Origin: Pseudophaeobacter sp. EL27
Lineage (GTDB): Bacteria > Pseudomonadota > Alphaproteobacteria > Rhodobacterales > Rhodobacteraceae
Length of the DNA stretch: 64,000 nucleotides
Assembly (NCBI RefSeq): GCF_900313025.1
Contig: NZ_OMPQ01000011.1
Coordinates: 1-64,000, forward strand
Reading direction: 5' to 3'
In this document: one piece after another, positions 18,653-28,286 of the stretch
How the letters are laid out: each line of letters begins with the position of its first letter
Position numbering within the stretch: position 1 is the stretch's first letter
Program-made: the position numbers and the translations under genes
Notes under the pieces: model-generated
What the model saw: only the letters and a program-made list of their open reading frames with translations
Databases searched by the model: none
Told to the model about the DNA's origin: nothing

Positions 18653-19936
18653 TTAGTTACAACGGGCTTCGATGTTGTTTTCAGACGCGTAGGAAGCAGA
18701 GTCAGCTTCGATCAGCGGCTTGATCACGTCACCATCGGTCTGCTGGAAGTCGGCAACTAGGCTCCAGGTCTTCGACTCGGCGTCCCACTGGGTCACACCA
18801 ACGAGGCCGGGGCCACCGTGGTTTTCACAGGACACGTTGAAGGAAGGACCAAAGTAGGGCATGCCAAGCGAGGACATACGGGCTTCGGGCATTTCCAGAG
18901 CTTCCATACCATCGCGCATCATCGCTGGGGTAATGTCGGCAGTACCGTGCAGTTCCTGAGCAGTTTTGGCTGCTTCAACAGCCAGCATCGCCGCGTACAT
19001 GCCACGGTTATACAGAACGTTGCCGATCTGATCGCCGGCACCCGCTGCCTTACCTGCGTCAACAACATATTTCTGCATGTCGTCAAATACGGGGAAGTCA
19101 CGGCCAACGTTGTGGAAGGTCACAGCCTTGTAGCCATCAGCAGCAGCGCCTGCGGACAGAACGTCATGCTCGGCACCGGACCACCATACACCAATGAAGT
19201 TTTCCATTGGGAAACGGATGTTCGCGGCTTCCTGGATGGCAACCTGGTTCATCACGCCCCAGCCCCACATCATGACAAAGTCAGGACGCTCACGACGGAT
19301 CTGCAGCCATTGCGATTTCTGCTCCTGACCAGGGTGGTCAACAGGCAGGGCTGTCAGTTTGAAACCGTGCTTTACAGCCAGCTCTTCCAGGGTGCGGATA
19401 GGCTCCTTACCGTAGGCAGAGTTGTGGTAAACCAGAGCAATATTCTTGCCCTTCAGATCGCCACCGTTTTCGTCCAGCAGGTAGTTGATGATGCCGGAAG
19501 CGCCATCCCAGTAGTTGGCTGGGTAGTTGAACACATTGCCAAAGACTTTGCCGTTGGCAGCCGATGTCCGACCGTAACCCATGGTGTGGAGTGGGATGCC
19601 GTCAGCAGCTGTTTTTGGGATCAGCTGATAGGTGATACCGGTGGAGAGCGGTTGATACACCAGGGCGCCTTCGCCTTTGGTGGATTCGTAGCATTCCACA
19701 CCTTTTTCGGTGTTATAGCCGGTTTCGCACTCGATCAGACGCGCCTTGACGCCGCCGATGCCGCCATCACGCTCGTTTACGAGGGTGAAATAGTCAGCGT
19801 AACCATCCGCAAACGGGATACCGCCCGCAGCATAGGGTCCGGTCCGGTAGCTCAGCGATGGGAACACCAGGTCCGCCATTACTGGACCCGCAGCCATCAC
19901 GGCGCCCAGCGCCAAAGTGGTAAGTTTCATATTCAT
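18653..19936 (-). CDS. Liv-type ABC transporter substrate-binding protein
   Basis: 427-residue periplasmic type-I binding protein of the HAAT family. The signal peptide (MNMKLTTLALGAVMAAGPVMA) precedes two lobes. GGIGGVKARLIECETGYNT and YGRTSAANGKVFGNVFNYPANYWDG are typical of the branch associated with aromatic or short-chain acid uptake in alphaproteobacteria. It is longer than E. coli LivJ (about 365). The position between livM and livF, with CoA ligases at both ends of the operon, argues for an organic acid rather than leucine. GGGAGG lies upstream of the start. Confidence 0.9.
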   Translation of the reverse strand: MNMKLTTLALGAVMAAGPVMADLVFPSLSYRTGPYAAGGIPFADGYADYFTLVNERDGGIGGVKARLIECETGYNTEKGVECYESTKGEGALVYQPLSTGITYQLIPKTAADGIPLHTMGYGRTSAANGKVFGNVFNYPANYWDGASGIINYLLDENGGDLKGKNIALVYHNSAYGKEPIRTLEELAVKHGFKLTALPVDHPGQEQKSQWLQIRRERPDFVMMWGWGVMNQVAIQEAANIRFPMENFIGVWWSGAEHDVLSAGAAADGYKAVTFHNVGRDFPVFDDMQKYVVDAGKAAGAGDQIGNVLYNRGMYAAMLAVEAAKTAQELHGTADITPAMMRDGMEALEMPEARMSSLGMPYFGPSFNVSCENHGGPGLVGVTQWDAESKTWSLVADFQQTDGDVIKPLIEADSASYASENNIEARCN

Positions 19937-20036
19937 CGGTATTCATCCTCCCTTGGTCTCATCCGATAGTCGTCTTAGGTAACGGCGGGGCTGAAATATT
20001 GGTCTTGTCCCCGCCGCTCGTCTCGTACCTTACCGC

Positions 20037-21113
20037 TTAGTGCGGGAAGGGCCACAGTCTCAGTTTCTCTTTGGCGACGCGCCAGAGTTGCGCCAGCCCA
20101 TGTGGCTCCACGATCAGGAACAACACGATCAGGGCTCCCACAATAACCAGCTGGAAATGCGCCACAATATCCGTGGGCCAGCCCAGCACATCTACGCCGA
20201 CCACTTTCAGAACCACCGGCAGCAGAACCAGGAAGGCCGCGCCAGCAAAGGATCCAAAGATCGAGCCCAAGCCGCCAATGATCACCATGAACAGCACCTG
20301 GAACGATTTAGTGATGCCAAAGGCTTCACCAACCTCAACCGCGCCCAGATAGAGTGCAAAGAACAGGGCCCCCGACACGCCGATAAAGAAACCAGATACG
20401 GCAAAGGCCGTCAGCTTGGCTTTCAGGGGGTTCACCCCGATGATCTCGGCGGCAATATCCATGTCGCGGATCGCCATCCAGCTGCGACCAACGGTGCCGC
20501 GGGTCAGGTTACGGGCCACAATGGCGCAGATTGTCAGGAAAATCAGGCAGAACAGGTAGGTTGCCCAGGCCGGCGCATTGGGACCGGTGATGATGATGCC
20601 AAAGACATCACGCTCAGGTGCGTTGATCTGGCCGGAGGCCGAGTAGTTGTAGAACCAAGGCACCCGGTTGAACACCCAGACCAGGAAGAACTGCGCCGCC
20701 AGTGTCGCCACCGCCAGATAGAACCCTTTGATGCGTAAGCTTGGCAGACCAAAGAGCACACAGACCAGCGCGGTCACACCGCCTGCCAGCAGCACATGCA
20801 CAAACATGCTGACTTCAGGGAAGGCCGTCATCAGCTTGTAGCAGGCATAGGCCCCCACCGCCATGAAACCACCGGTCCCCAGGGACACCTGCCCGGCATA
20901 GCCAACCAGGATATTCAGGCCAATAGCTGCGATCGAATAGATCAGAAAGGGCAGCAGAATGGCGCTGGCCCAATAGTCATTGATGGTAAAAGGAATGACC
21001 AGAAAGGCGATGAGCAGCACAAGATAATACCGATAGCGATCAAACTTGATCGGGAAGGTCTGGCTGTCCTGTTCATAAGAGACTTTGAAGTCTCCGGCTT
21101 CGCGATAGAACAT
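20037..21113 (-). CDS. livM: LivM-type ABC transporter permease
   Basis: 358-residue inner-membrane permease with about nine to ten helices. LNILVGYAGQVSLGTGGFMAVGAYA is trimmed here to its hallmark GYAGQVSLGTGGFMAVGA. DMDIAAEIIGVNPLKAKLTAF is the ATPase-contact loop. An N-terminal cytoplasmic segment (about 1-28) precedes the first helix. The ATG lies 3 nt after the stop of the small membrane gene, with GGGGAG inside that gene, so translation is probably coupled. Confidence 0.93.
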   Translation of the reverse strand: MFYREAGDFKVSYEQDSQTFPIKFDRYRYYLVLLIAFLVIPFTINDYWASAILLPFLIYSIAAIGLNILVGYAGQVSLGTGGFMAVGAYACYKLMTAFPEVSMFVHVLLAGGVTALVCVLFGLPSLRIKGFYLAVATLAAQFFLVWVFNRVPWFYNYSASGQINAPERDVFGIIITGPNAPAWATYLFCLIFLTICAIVARNLTRGTVGRSWMAIRDMDIAAEIIGVNPLKAKLTAFAVSGFFIGVSGALFFALYLGAVEVGEAFGITKSFQVLFMVIIGGLGSIFGSFAGAAFLVLLPVVLKVVGVDVLGWPTDIVAHFQLVIVGALIVLFLIVEPHGLAQLWRVAKEKLRLWPFPH

Positions 21114-21116
21114 GGG

Positions 21117-21374
21117 TTAGATGCTCCCCTGTTGCTGCGCGCGGTTACGATCCGCTGCGCTCATTTGATTGGATTTTTGCGCATATCCGCTCAACTCGGC
21201 CGCTTGGGCCAGGCGCAGATAGGCAATGATGCCGGTAAAGAGACCCGCCGCAGCCAGCAGCGCAGAGGTGACGATCTGAGCTTCGGAAAAACCACTGGCA
21301 GTGATGGCCAGATATCCGAAGGCCCAGAAACCGGACCAGGCAATCACGTTGATGATGGCGATGAGCTTCATCAT
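21117..21374 (-). CDS. Small two-helix membrane protein within the liv operon
   Basis: 85-residue protein with two predicted transmembrane helices (about 2-24, LIAIINVIAWSGFWAFGYLA, and 32-52, VTSALLAAAGLFTGIIAYL) and a polar Gln/Ser-rich tail. I do not recognise the family. AGGAGA lies six bases before the ATG at 21374, and the livM ATG follows its stop by 3 nt, so it is almost certainly translated with the transporter. It may be an accessory or stabilising subunit of this permease. A standard LivFGHMK system has no such part. Confidence 0.7.
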   Translation of the reverse strand: MMKLIAIINVIAWSGFWAFGYLAITASGFSEAQIVTSALLAAAGLFTGIIAYLRLAQAAELSGYAQKSNQMSAADRNRAQQQGSI

Positions 21375-21480
21375 GCATGTTCTCCTAATTTGCGGTGCAC
21401 CAAACCAGATGCAGGCTGCGAGGTTTCCATGATACCTCCCCATCCCATCGGAGCGGGGAGGCCAGTCTTGCTATATGAGG

Positions 21481-22476
21481 TCAGACCCTCTCGATAATCT
21501 TTTCGCCAAACAGGCCCTGAGGTCGGAACACCAGGAAGAGCAGCGCCAGAACATAGGCAAACCAGTTCTCGGTCGCGCCGCCCACCATGGGGCCGATGGC
21601 AAATTCAAAGAGTTTCTCGCCGACACCAATGATCAAGCCACCCACGATGGCGCCAGGGATCGAGGTAAAGCCACCCAGCATCAGAACCGGCAGGGCCTTG
21701 AGCGCGATCAGCGACAGTGAGAACTGCACGCCCGATTTGGTGCCCCAGACGATCCCGGCCACCAGGGCGACAAAGCCCGCAACCGACCAGACCAGAACCC
21801 AGATGAAGTTCAGCGAGATGCCAACCGACAGCGCCGCCTGGTGATCATCCGCAACAGCCCGCATGGCGCGGCCCTGTTTGGTGTACTGCGCAAAGAGCAC
21901 CAGACCCGCCACCAGGAAGGCAGCAATCACAGTGGCAACGATGTCCAGCTGGTCAATGAAGAAGCCGTAAAAGTTATCCGAGCCCAGACCTGCGGTCATG
22001 TCTTCGATCCAGAAGGAACCACCCTGCGGCAGACCCACGTCGAGCTTTTTGATCTCGGAGCCCCACATCAGGTCGGAGAACCCTTCGAGGAAATAGGCCA
22101 GGCCGATGGTGGCCATGAACAGGATGATCGGCTCCTGGCCAACCAGATGGCGCATGACTATGCGCTGTACCAGCCAGGCAAAGATCACCATCACGCCAAC
22201 CGTCAACAGGATCGCCAACAGTGCAGGCACATGCCAGCCAAAGTGGTGCACCTCGGTGCCAAACATCGCGTTGATGATATGGCTGAAGGGAACCTGCCCC
22301 TGCATGATGCCCACCAGGGTCATCGCTGCAAACAGCGCCATAACGCCCTGGGCGTAGTTGAAAATGCCGGAAGCCTTGTAGATCAGAACAAAGCCCAGCG
22401 CCACGAGCGCATAAAGCACCCCGGCCATCAGCCCGTTGAAAAAGACTTCGGTTGCAAAAAGAAACTGGTCAGACAT
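21481..22476 (-). CDS. livH: LivH-type ABC transporter permease
   Basis: 331-residue inner-membrane permease with about eight helices. The family motif near the N terminus is FVLIYKASGIFNYAQGVMAL. The ATPase-contact loop is KQGRAMRAVADDHQAALSVG. The C terminus has LGGFTSIPGAIVGGLIIGVGE, typical of LivH. GAGGAGAG precedes the ATG. It lies 30 bp after livG in the same operon. Confidence 0.94.
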   Translation of the reverse strand: MSDQFLFATEVFFNGLMAGVLYALVALGFVLIYKASGIFNYAQGVMALFAAMTLVGIMQGQVPFSHIINAMFGTEVHHFGWHVPALLAILLTVGVMVIFAWLVQRIVMRHLVGQEPIILFMATIGLAYFLEGFSDLMWGSEIKKLDVGLPQGGSFWIEDMTAGLGSDNFYGFFIDQLDIVATVIAAFLVAGLVLFAQYTKQGRAMRAVADDHQAALSVGISLNFIWVLVWSVAGFVALVAGIVWGTKSGVQFSLSLIALKALPVLMLGGFTSIPGAIVGGLIIGVGEKLFEFAIGPMVGGATENWFAYVLALLFLVFRPQGLFGEKIIERV

Positions 22477-22505
22477 CAGTCACTCTCCTCATATCTGTCA
22501 GAACT

Positions 22506-23324
22506 TTAGTCATGTGCCACACCGAGATAGGCGTCGATGACGGCCTGGTTGTTGCGCACTTCATCTGGTGTGCCGTCGCCGATCTTCTTGCCGTAATCCA
22601 TCACCACCACGCGATCAGAGAGATCCATCACAACACCCATATCGTGTTCGATCAGGGCGATGGTGGTGCCAAACTCGTCATTCACATCGAGAATAAAGCG
22701 GGACATGTCCTCTTTTTCCTCGACGTTCATACCGGCCATGGGTTCATCCAGCAGCAACAGCTTAGGCTCGGCCGCCAGGGCACGCGCCAGCTCAACCCGC
22801 TTTTTCAAACCATAAGGCAGACGTGCCACCGGGGTTTTACGGATGTGCTGAATTTCGAGAAAGTCGATAACCTTTTCAACTACTTCACGGTTGGCGGTTT
22901 CTTCTTTCTCGGCTTTACCTTTCCACAGCGCCTGCTGGAACAGACCCGATTTCATGTGGTTCAGGCGGCCAGTCATCACGTTGTCCAGCACGCTCATGCC
23001 TTCAAACAGGGCGATGTTCTGGAAGGTCCGGGCGATACCCTGCTGTGCCACCTCATAGGGACGCATCTGCGGACGCGGCTTGCCGTGGAACTCAACAGTG
23101 CCCTCTTGTGGCACGTAAAAGCCCGAGATCACGTTCAGCATCGAGGACTTACCAGCGCCGTTGGGGCCGATGATGGCACGAATTTCGCCTTCACGGATAT
23201 CAAAAGAGATATCTTTGATCGCCACCACACCGCCAAAGCGCAGGGTGATGTTCTTCATTTCCATCACCACGCCGCCAATCGTGCGACCGTCTTCGGTGAC
23301 ATAGCTATCGGATTGGTCAAGCAT
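22506..23324 (-). CDS. livG: LivG-type ABC transporter ATPase
   Basis: 272-residue ATPase partner of LivF. Walker A is GPNGAGKSSMLN, Walker B is LLLLDEPMAGMN and the switch His is in ALIEHDMGVVM. The signature region is unusual (ARLPYGLKKRVELARAL, with LPYGLKKR where LSGGQQR is usual), as in other LivG-like proteins near acyl-CoA ligases. I choose ATG 23324 because GGAG lies nine bases upstream; ATG 23339 has no ribosome site. The start overlaps the stop of the small upstream reading frame. Confidence 0.92.
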   Translation of the reverse strand: MLDQSDSYVTEDGRTIGGVVMEMKNITLRFGGVVAIKDISFDIREGEIRAIIGPNGAGKSSMLNVISGFYVPQEGTVEFHGKPRPQMRPYEVAQQGIARTFQNIALFEGMSVLDNVMTGRLNHMKSGLFQQALWKGKAEKEETANREVVEKVIDFLEIQHIRKTPVARLPYGLKKRVELARALAAEPKLLLLDEPMAGMNVEEKEDMSRFILDVNDEFGTTIALIEHDMGVVMDLSDRVVVMDYGKKIGDGTPDEVRNNQAVIDAYLGVAHD

Positions 23325-23655
23325 GGGTGACGTCTCCATTATTTCGCCACACTAAAATGTTAATCATTTTGGCGGACACTTGAGAAAGATGAGCAGCAAG
23401 GAGATCCCTGCAATGTTTAGCGAATTCGAGCACGGTTGCCTGTTGGACATGGCACTTGAGTGCAGACGCAAAGGCCTGTCCCCCTCTGAAAGCCGTGCCA
23501 GTATCAGCCGCCGAACCCGTGGGTTCAGCGCACCGTTTATGATCCGCCAGGTGGTGCATACTGCCTTCCATCCCGAACACTGTCCCGACCTGGTCTGAGG
23601 TCAGCCCAAGCGGTTCAGAACGGGCAATGCGCCAGTCTGAGTTCTGATTGCTCAT
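23317..23655 (-). CDS. Possible small coupled gene bridging acyl-CoA ligase and livG
   Basis: A 112-residue frame fills the ligase-livG gap exactly. Its ATG overlaps the ligase stop (ATGA, 23655-23652) and its stop lies inside the livG start region (ATGCTTGA). That geometry suggests translational coupling. Against it, the protein (beginning MSNQNSDWRIARSEPL) resembles nothing I know, its second half has poor codon bias, and a palindrome at 23345-23374 suggests regulatory DNA. It could be a short leader-like frame that only keeps ribosomes on the message. Confidence 0.35.
   Translation of the reverse strand: MSNQNSDWRIARSEPLGLTSDQVGTVFGMEGSMHHLADHKRCAEPTGSAADTGTAFRGGQAFASALKCHVQQATVLEFAKHCRDLLAAHLSQVSAKMINILVWRNNGDVTHA
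23345..23374. promoter_or_regulatory. Palindrome upstream of livG
   Basis: AAAATG (23354-23359) and CATTTT (23365-23370) form a perfect inverted repeat around TTAAT, flanked by an outer CGCC/GGCG pair (23345-23348 and 23371-23374). This looks like an operator for a dimeric regulator, about 21-50 bp before the livG ATG. It could also form an RNA hairpin in the operon transcript. Confidence 0.45.
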
Positions 23656-25625
23656 TCTGCGGCCACCCGCTGCTGAGCAGAGGCGGATAGATCCGCGTCG
23701 ATGATGGTCAGTGTCGCTGAGATGGCGCCTTTGCGACCGTCCTCATAGGTCACCTCGGTAGTTGTCGAAATCTCACCCGAGCCATCATAAAGCGCCCCGA
23801 TGATATCTGCGAATTTGTCTTCGACAATCCGACGACGCACCTTACGGGTCCGGGTCATCTCGCCGTCATCCGCATCCAGTTCCTTGTGCAGAACCACAAA
23901 GCGATGCACCTGACAGCCCGACAACATCGGATCTTCAGCAACAGATTTGTTCACCGCCGAGACATGTTCCTGGATCGAGGCCAGAACCTTGGGGTGACCC
24001 GCCAGTTCCTGGTAAGAAGCATAGGCGATATTGTTGCGTTCCGCCCAGTTGCCCACCGCCGAGAGGTCGATATTGATGAAAGCGACACAGCGGTCTTTTT
24101 CATTGCCAAACAGCACGGCCTCAAGGATGTCGGGATAGAACTTCAGTTTGTTCTCGACAAATTTGGGCGCGAACATGCTGCCATCGGCCATTTTGCCAAC
24201 GTCCTTGGCCCGGTCAATGATGCGCAGGTGGCCTGACTTCTCTTCAAAGAAGCCAGCATCCCCGGTTGCAACCCAGCCTTCGGGATCCTTGGTATCTGCG
24301 GTGCTTTCGGGGTTTTTGTAGTATTCCACAAAGGTGCCCGGACTGCGGTAGAAAATCTCACCGTTGTCAGAGATGCGGATTTCCACATCCGGCGCCGGCA
24401 CACCAACAGTATCCGCCCGCACTTCGCCGTCAGGCTGCACGGTGATGAATACGGTGGCTTCGGTCTGACCATAAAGCTGTTTGAGGTTGATCCCCAGCGA
24501 GCGATAGAATTCAAAGATTTCCGGACCAATGGCTTCACCAGCGGTATAGCCGACGCGCACATTGCCAAAGCCAAGCGTGTCTTTCAGCGGGCCATAGACC
24601 ATCAGATCGCCCAGCTTGTATTTCAGCCGGTCCATCATGCCGATGGGCTTGCCGTCCAGAATGCTGGGGCCGACCTTTTTGGCGTGCTCCATAAAGTAAT
24701 GGAACATCTTGCGTTTGAAGTTGCCCGCGTCTTCCATGCGGATCATCACATTGGTCAACTGGGTTTCAAAAACGCGCGGTGGCGCAAAGTAGTAGCTCGG
24801 GCCGATCTCACGCAGATCGGTCATCATGGTCTCGGGGCTTTCGGGGCAGTTCACACAGAAGCCCGCCCAATAGGCCTGACCAATCGAGAAGATGAAGTCA
24901 CCAACCCAGGCCATCGGCAGATAGGCGAGGATCTCATCTGTCTGCTTCAGCTTATCAAATTCACAAGCGTTCTTGGCGCTCTCAATGATATTGCGGTTCG
25001 ACAGAACCACGCCCTTGGGTTTGCCGGTGGTGCCCGAAGTATAAAGCATCACACAGGTGCTGTCGTAGGTCAGCTTGGCGCGACGTGCATTCAGATCGGT
25101 GATCCATTCGTCATAGGCGGCGCGACCCTGGTTCTGAACATGGGAATACTCATGCAGCGTGTGGTGGTCGTATTTGCGCAGTCCCCGTGGGTCCAGATAG
25201 ATCAGATGCTCGAATTGGTGCAACTGATCCTGCACCTCGATCACCTTGTCGACCTGCTCCTGATCCGCGGCGATCACAAACCGTGCGCCACAGTGATCCA
25301 GCACATAGGCCATCTCTTCTGCGTTGGCATCCTGATACAGCGGTACCGGAATGGCGCCCACGGATTGGGCTGCAACCATCGACCAGTACAAATAGGGACG
25401 GTTGCCGCCGATGATGGCGATAAAGTCACCCTCATTCACACCAAGATTGATAAGACCAAGCGCCAGTGACTCGATCTCCTTGGCGGTTTCCGCCCAGGTC
25501 CAGCACTGCCAAATGCCAAATTCTTTTTCGCGGTAGGCCGGCTGATCACCAAATTCCGCAACGTTGCGTTCAAGCAGCGCCGGCAGGGAGAGTTTCCCCG
25601 CAGCGCCTGACTGCATCTGAGCCAA
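23656..25625 (-). CDS. Long-chain-type AMP-forming acyl-CoA ligase
   Basis: 655-residue ANL-superfamily acyl-CoA synthetase of the large FAA1-like type; its stop codon ends at 23652. The P-loop is YTSGTTGKPKGVV, the A5 motif is LYGQTEATVF, the A7/A8 region is EGWVATGDAGFF followed by LRIIDRAKDVGK. It would activate a carboxylic acid to its CoA thioester. The start is a TTG at 25625, chosen because GGAGGAG lies nine bases upstream; the first ATG is at 25616. First gene of the operon, with the Liv transporter and PaaK-like ligase downstream. Such ligases flank HAAT transporters used for aromatic or fatty acids. Confidence 0.88.
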
Positions 25626-25888
25626 TGTCTTTCTCCTCCCATTCCGGCCTTCCCCGACCGGCAGATCGTGGTCACACGATTCTGGTCCCGATTAGGGACT
25701 TCCCCATGCTAGCCGGTCAACTTTTTCGTGAAGTTTTCACAAATCTAACGAATTGTAACAGCCTGCCTGAACAGCTTTTTTCTATGGGTTTTCGCATAAA
25801 GAGAGAGGTTATAGATCACAACTCTTGCCAAGACGGGCACCCGCCGGCCAACATTGTAACAGTGCGAGTATTGAGGGATGGGGGATAA

Positions 25889-28216
25889 ATGAGGCAAATT
25901 CTGGCTTTGATTCTGCCCCTTTTGTTCGCCACCCCTGCGCTTGCCGCCCGGCATGCTTTCATATTGGGGAACTCCGATTACGCCGAACTGGGGGATCTTG
26001 CCAATACCCATGCCGATGCCGAAGCCTATGCAGAGGCACTTGAGGGCTTAGGCTTTGCGGTGACGCTGAACAAGGATCTGGACCGACGCCAGACCCTGCA
26101 TGCCTTTTACAGCTTCCTCAATCAGGTCGCCCCCGGGGATGACGTCGCCTTTGTCTATTCCGGCCACGGCTGGAGCAATGGCAGGGTCAACTACATTGTT
26201 CCAACCGAGGTGCAGCGCCCGCAACCAGAGTTCCAAAAGCTGCTGGAGGATGCCACCATTGCGCTGCAAAACGGCCATAGCGGGTTGCTGGATGAGCTGG
26301 AAGCCAAGGGTGTAGCCCTGACAATTGCAGTGATTGATGCCTGTCGCGACAGCCCCTTCTTGCAAAGCCCTGGGACAAAATCCATCGGTGTAACGCGCGG
26401 GCTGACACCGGTATTGCCCAGCACCGGAACCTTCATTGTCTATTCAGCTGGCAAGGGGCAGCAGGCCTTGGACCATTTACCGACCGATAGCCCGGACCAG
26501 AAGCTCTCGGTCTTTACCCGCAACTTTGTTCAGCATCTGAAACCCGGCACCTATTTACAGGATGCCATTCTGGATGCCCGCAGACAGACCACCCGGCAAG
26601 CAGCCTCCTATGGCGGACACCAACAGTTGCCGGCCTATTACGATCAGACAACCGAGCGAATCTGCCTCGCCGGGCAATGTGGGGCCCAGACCCCGGAGCC
26701 GCCACAGCCCGCTGCGGATGCGGCTGTGCAAACCGCGGCTCTTGATCAATGTAGCGCCTTGTTCAAGGTCGCGCAGGACACAGACCAATGTTACGCCTAT
26801 ATGGCCTATCAAGCCCACTGTGCGGATCACACTTTTGCGCCCATCGCCGAATCCTATGTGAACCTGCGCTGTGACGCTGCACCACCGCCTGTCACCACGC
26901 CACAAACCCGCGCGCAGACCGAGTCTGCAAATCAGGAAACCGCATCGGCTCAGGCCGAACCCGCGCCAGTTGCCCCCACTCCGGCGGAACAGGCGGAACC
27001 GGCGCCGAATCCTGATCAGTTTCTGGCGCTGCTTTCCAAGAACAAAGGCAATGTTCCTGCCTCTGCCTTTGCTGGCAGCAGTCCTTCGCCTGCCCCAACT
27101 GCGCCTGCGCGCCCTAGCCCAACCGAAACCGTCGCAACACCATCGCCCACGAGACAACAGGCATCGCTGGTGTCCTGCGCCGATGCTGCCGGACACCCAC
27201 GCCATCCGCTTTTGACGCGCCAGCGTATAAAATCAGCCGGCATTGAGTGGGACGATCTGAGGGCTTCGACCGCGATCCTCACCTGCAAACGGGCAGTCCA
27301 GCTCAATCCAGATGTTCCGGCGGCTCAGGCCTTTTTGGCCCGTGCCTATGACAAGGCGGACAATTTACCCCAAGCCCTATCTCATTATCGCGCTGCAGCC
27401 GCGGCTCAGGATCCCATGGCGCAAACCAATCTGGCGCTGATGTATCGCAAGGGCCAGGGCGTGAGCCAAAGTGACCAGCGCGCGGTCACCTACCTCAGAC
27501 GCGCCGCCAATCAGGGATACCCGATTGCGGAAACCCAGCTTGGCTGGATGTATGAAAAGGGCCGCGCAGTGCCGCAGGATGACGCGCTGGCCGTGTCCTG
27601 GTACCGCAAGGCCGCCAACAGAGATCACCCACGTGCCCAATACAACCTCGCCTGGATGTATGAAAACGGCCGCGGCGTCAGCCAGAGCTATTCCCGCGCC
27701 TATAGCTGGTATCAAAAGGCCGCACAGGCAGACTATCTCAACGCCATATACAAGATTGGCATCTTTCACCGCGAGGGGCATGGGGTTGCCCAGAATGATG
27801 TAGAGGCCGTGCGCTGGCTCCGAAGGGCCGCAGCGCGTGATTTGCCAAAGGCCCAGACCTCGCTCGGCTGGATGTATGAAAAGGGCCGCGGCGTAAGGCA
27901 AAGCTACAGCCAAGCGCTGAGTTGGTACCATAAGGCGGCAGATCAGGGAAATGCCACCGCAACCGTCAACATCGGGGTACAGTATGAACTTGGTCGCGGC
28001 GTTGCCCAGAATGACCAGCGTGCTGTTGCCTACTACATCGACGGGTTGAAATTGGGGAGCGAAACCCCGCTGGGCTGGTCCAACGATTCCTGGCGCCAAA
28101 GCACCCTGATGGCCATGCAGCGCAGGCTCCGCGATCTGGGACTGTATTCGGGCGCGATTGATGGCAAGGTCGGCCCCGGCACCCGCGCAGCGATGCGCGC
28201 CCTCAAAGGCAGATAG
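25889..28216 (+). CDS. Secreted caspase-like protein with Sel1 repeats and peptidoglycan-binding domain
   Basis: 775 residues. A Sec signal peptide (about 1-20) precedes a C14 caspase/metacaspase p20-like domain (about 21-260). The catalytic pair is visible: His93 in VYSGHGW and Cys152 in IDACRDSPF. A linker rich in Pro, Ala and Gln (about 265-430), holding a small Cys-containing segment (about 285-330), leads to about six Sel1-type repeats (about 505-720; e.g. LGWMYEKGRG). A C-terminal PG_binding_1-like module (about 738-773, LRDLGLYSGAIDGKVGPGT) closes it. The layout suggests a periplasmic cysteine protease scaffolded on partner proteins near the cell wall. Substrates are unknown. GGGGGATAA precedes the ATG; the PAS kinase gene follows after 70 bp. 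Confidence 0.9.
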   Translation: MRQILALILPLLFATPALAARHAFILGNSDYAELGDLANTHADAEAYAEALEGLGFAVTLNKDLDRRQTLHAFYSFLNQVAPGDDVAFVYSGHGWSNGRVNYIVPTEVQRPQPEFQKLLEDATIALQNGHSGLLDELEAKGVALTIAVIDACRDSPFLQSPGTKSIGVTRGLTPVLPSTGTFIVYSAGKGQQALDHLPTDSPDQKLSVFTRNFVQHLKPGTYLQDAILDARRQTTRQAASYGGHQQLPAYYDQTTERICLAGQCGAQTPEPPQPAADAAVQTAALDQCSALFKVAQDTDQCYAYMAYQAHCADHTFAPIAESYVNLRCDAAPPPVTTPQTRAQTESANQETASAQAEPAPVAPTPAEQAEPAPNPDQFLALLSKNKGNVPASAFAGSSPSPAPTAPARPSPTETVATPSPTRQQASLVSCADAAGHPRHPLLTRQRIKSAGIEWDDLRASTAILTCKRAVQLNPDVPAAQAFLARAYDKADNLPQALSHYRAAAAAQDPMAQTNLALMYRKGQGVSQSDQRAVTYLRRAANQGYPIAETQLGWMYEKGRAVPQDDALAVSWYRKAANRDHPRAQYNLAWMYENGRGVSQSYSRAYSWYQKAAQADYLNAIYKIGIFHREGHGVAQNDVEAVRWLRRAAARDLPKAQTSLGWMYEKGRGVRQSYSQALSWYHKAADQGNATATVNIGVQYELGRGVAQNDQRAVAYYIDGLKLGSETPLGWSNDSWRQSTLMAMQRRLRDLGLYSGAIDGKVGPGTRAAMRALKGR

Positions 28217-28286
28217 GCCAGACCCGCGTCGTCGCGCCGCCCTTGCTCTTTTGTGCCAAGATGTTACCCCAAGGCGGGGAGACAGC

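Noticed and set aside
23380-23598. 72-residue plus-strand frame in the ligase-livG gap
   Set aside because: No ribosome site, no homology, and opposite to the operon direction; the minus-strand frame has better gene geometry.
16446-25625. Calling the Liv cluster a branched-chain amino acid transporter
   Set aside because: The CoA ligases at both ends make an organic acid more likely; family resemblance alone does not fix the substrate.
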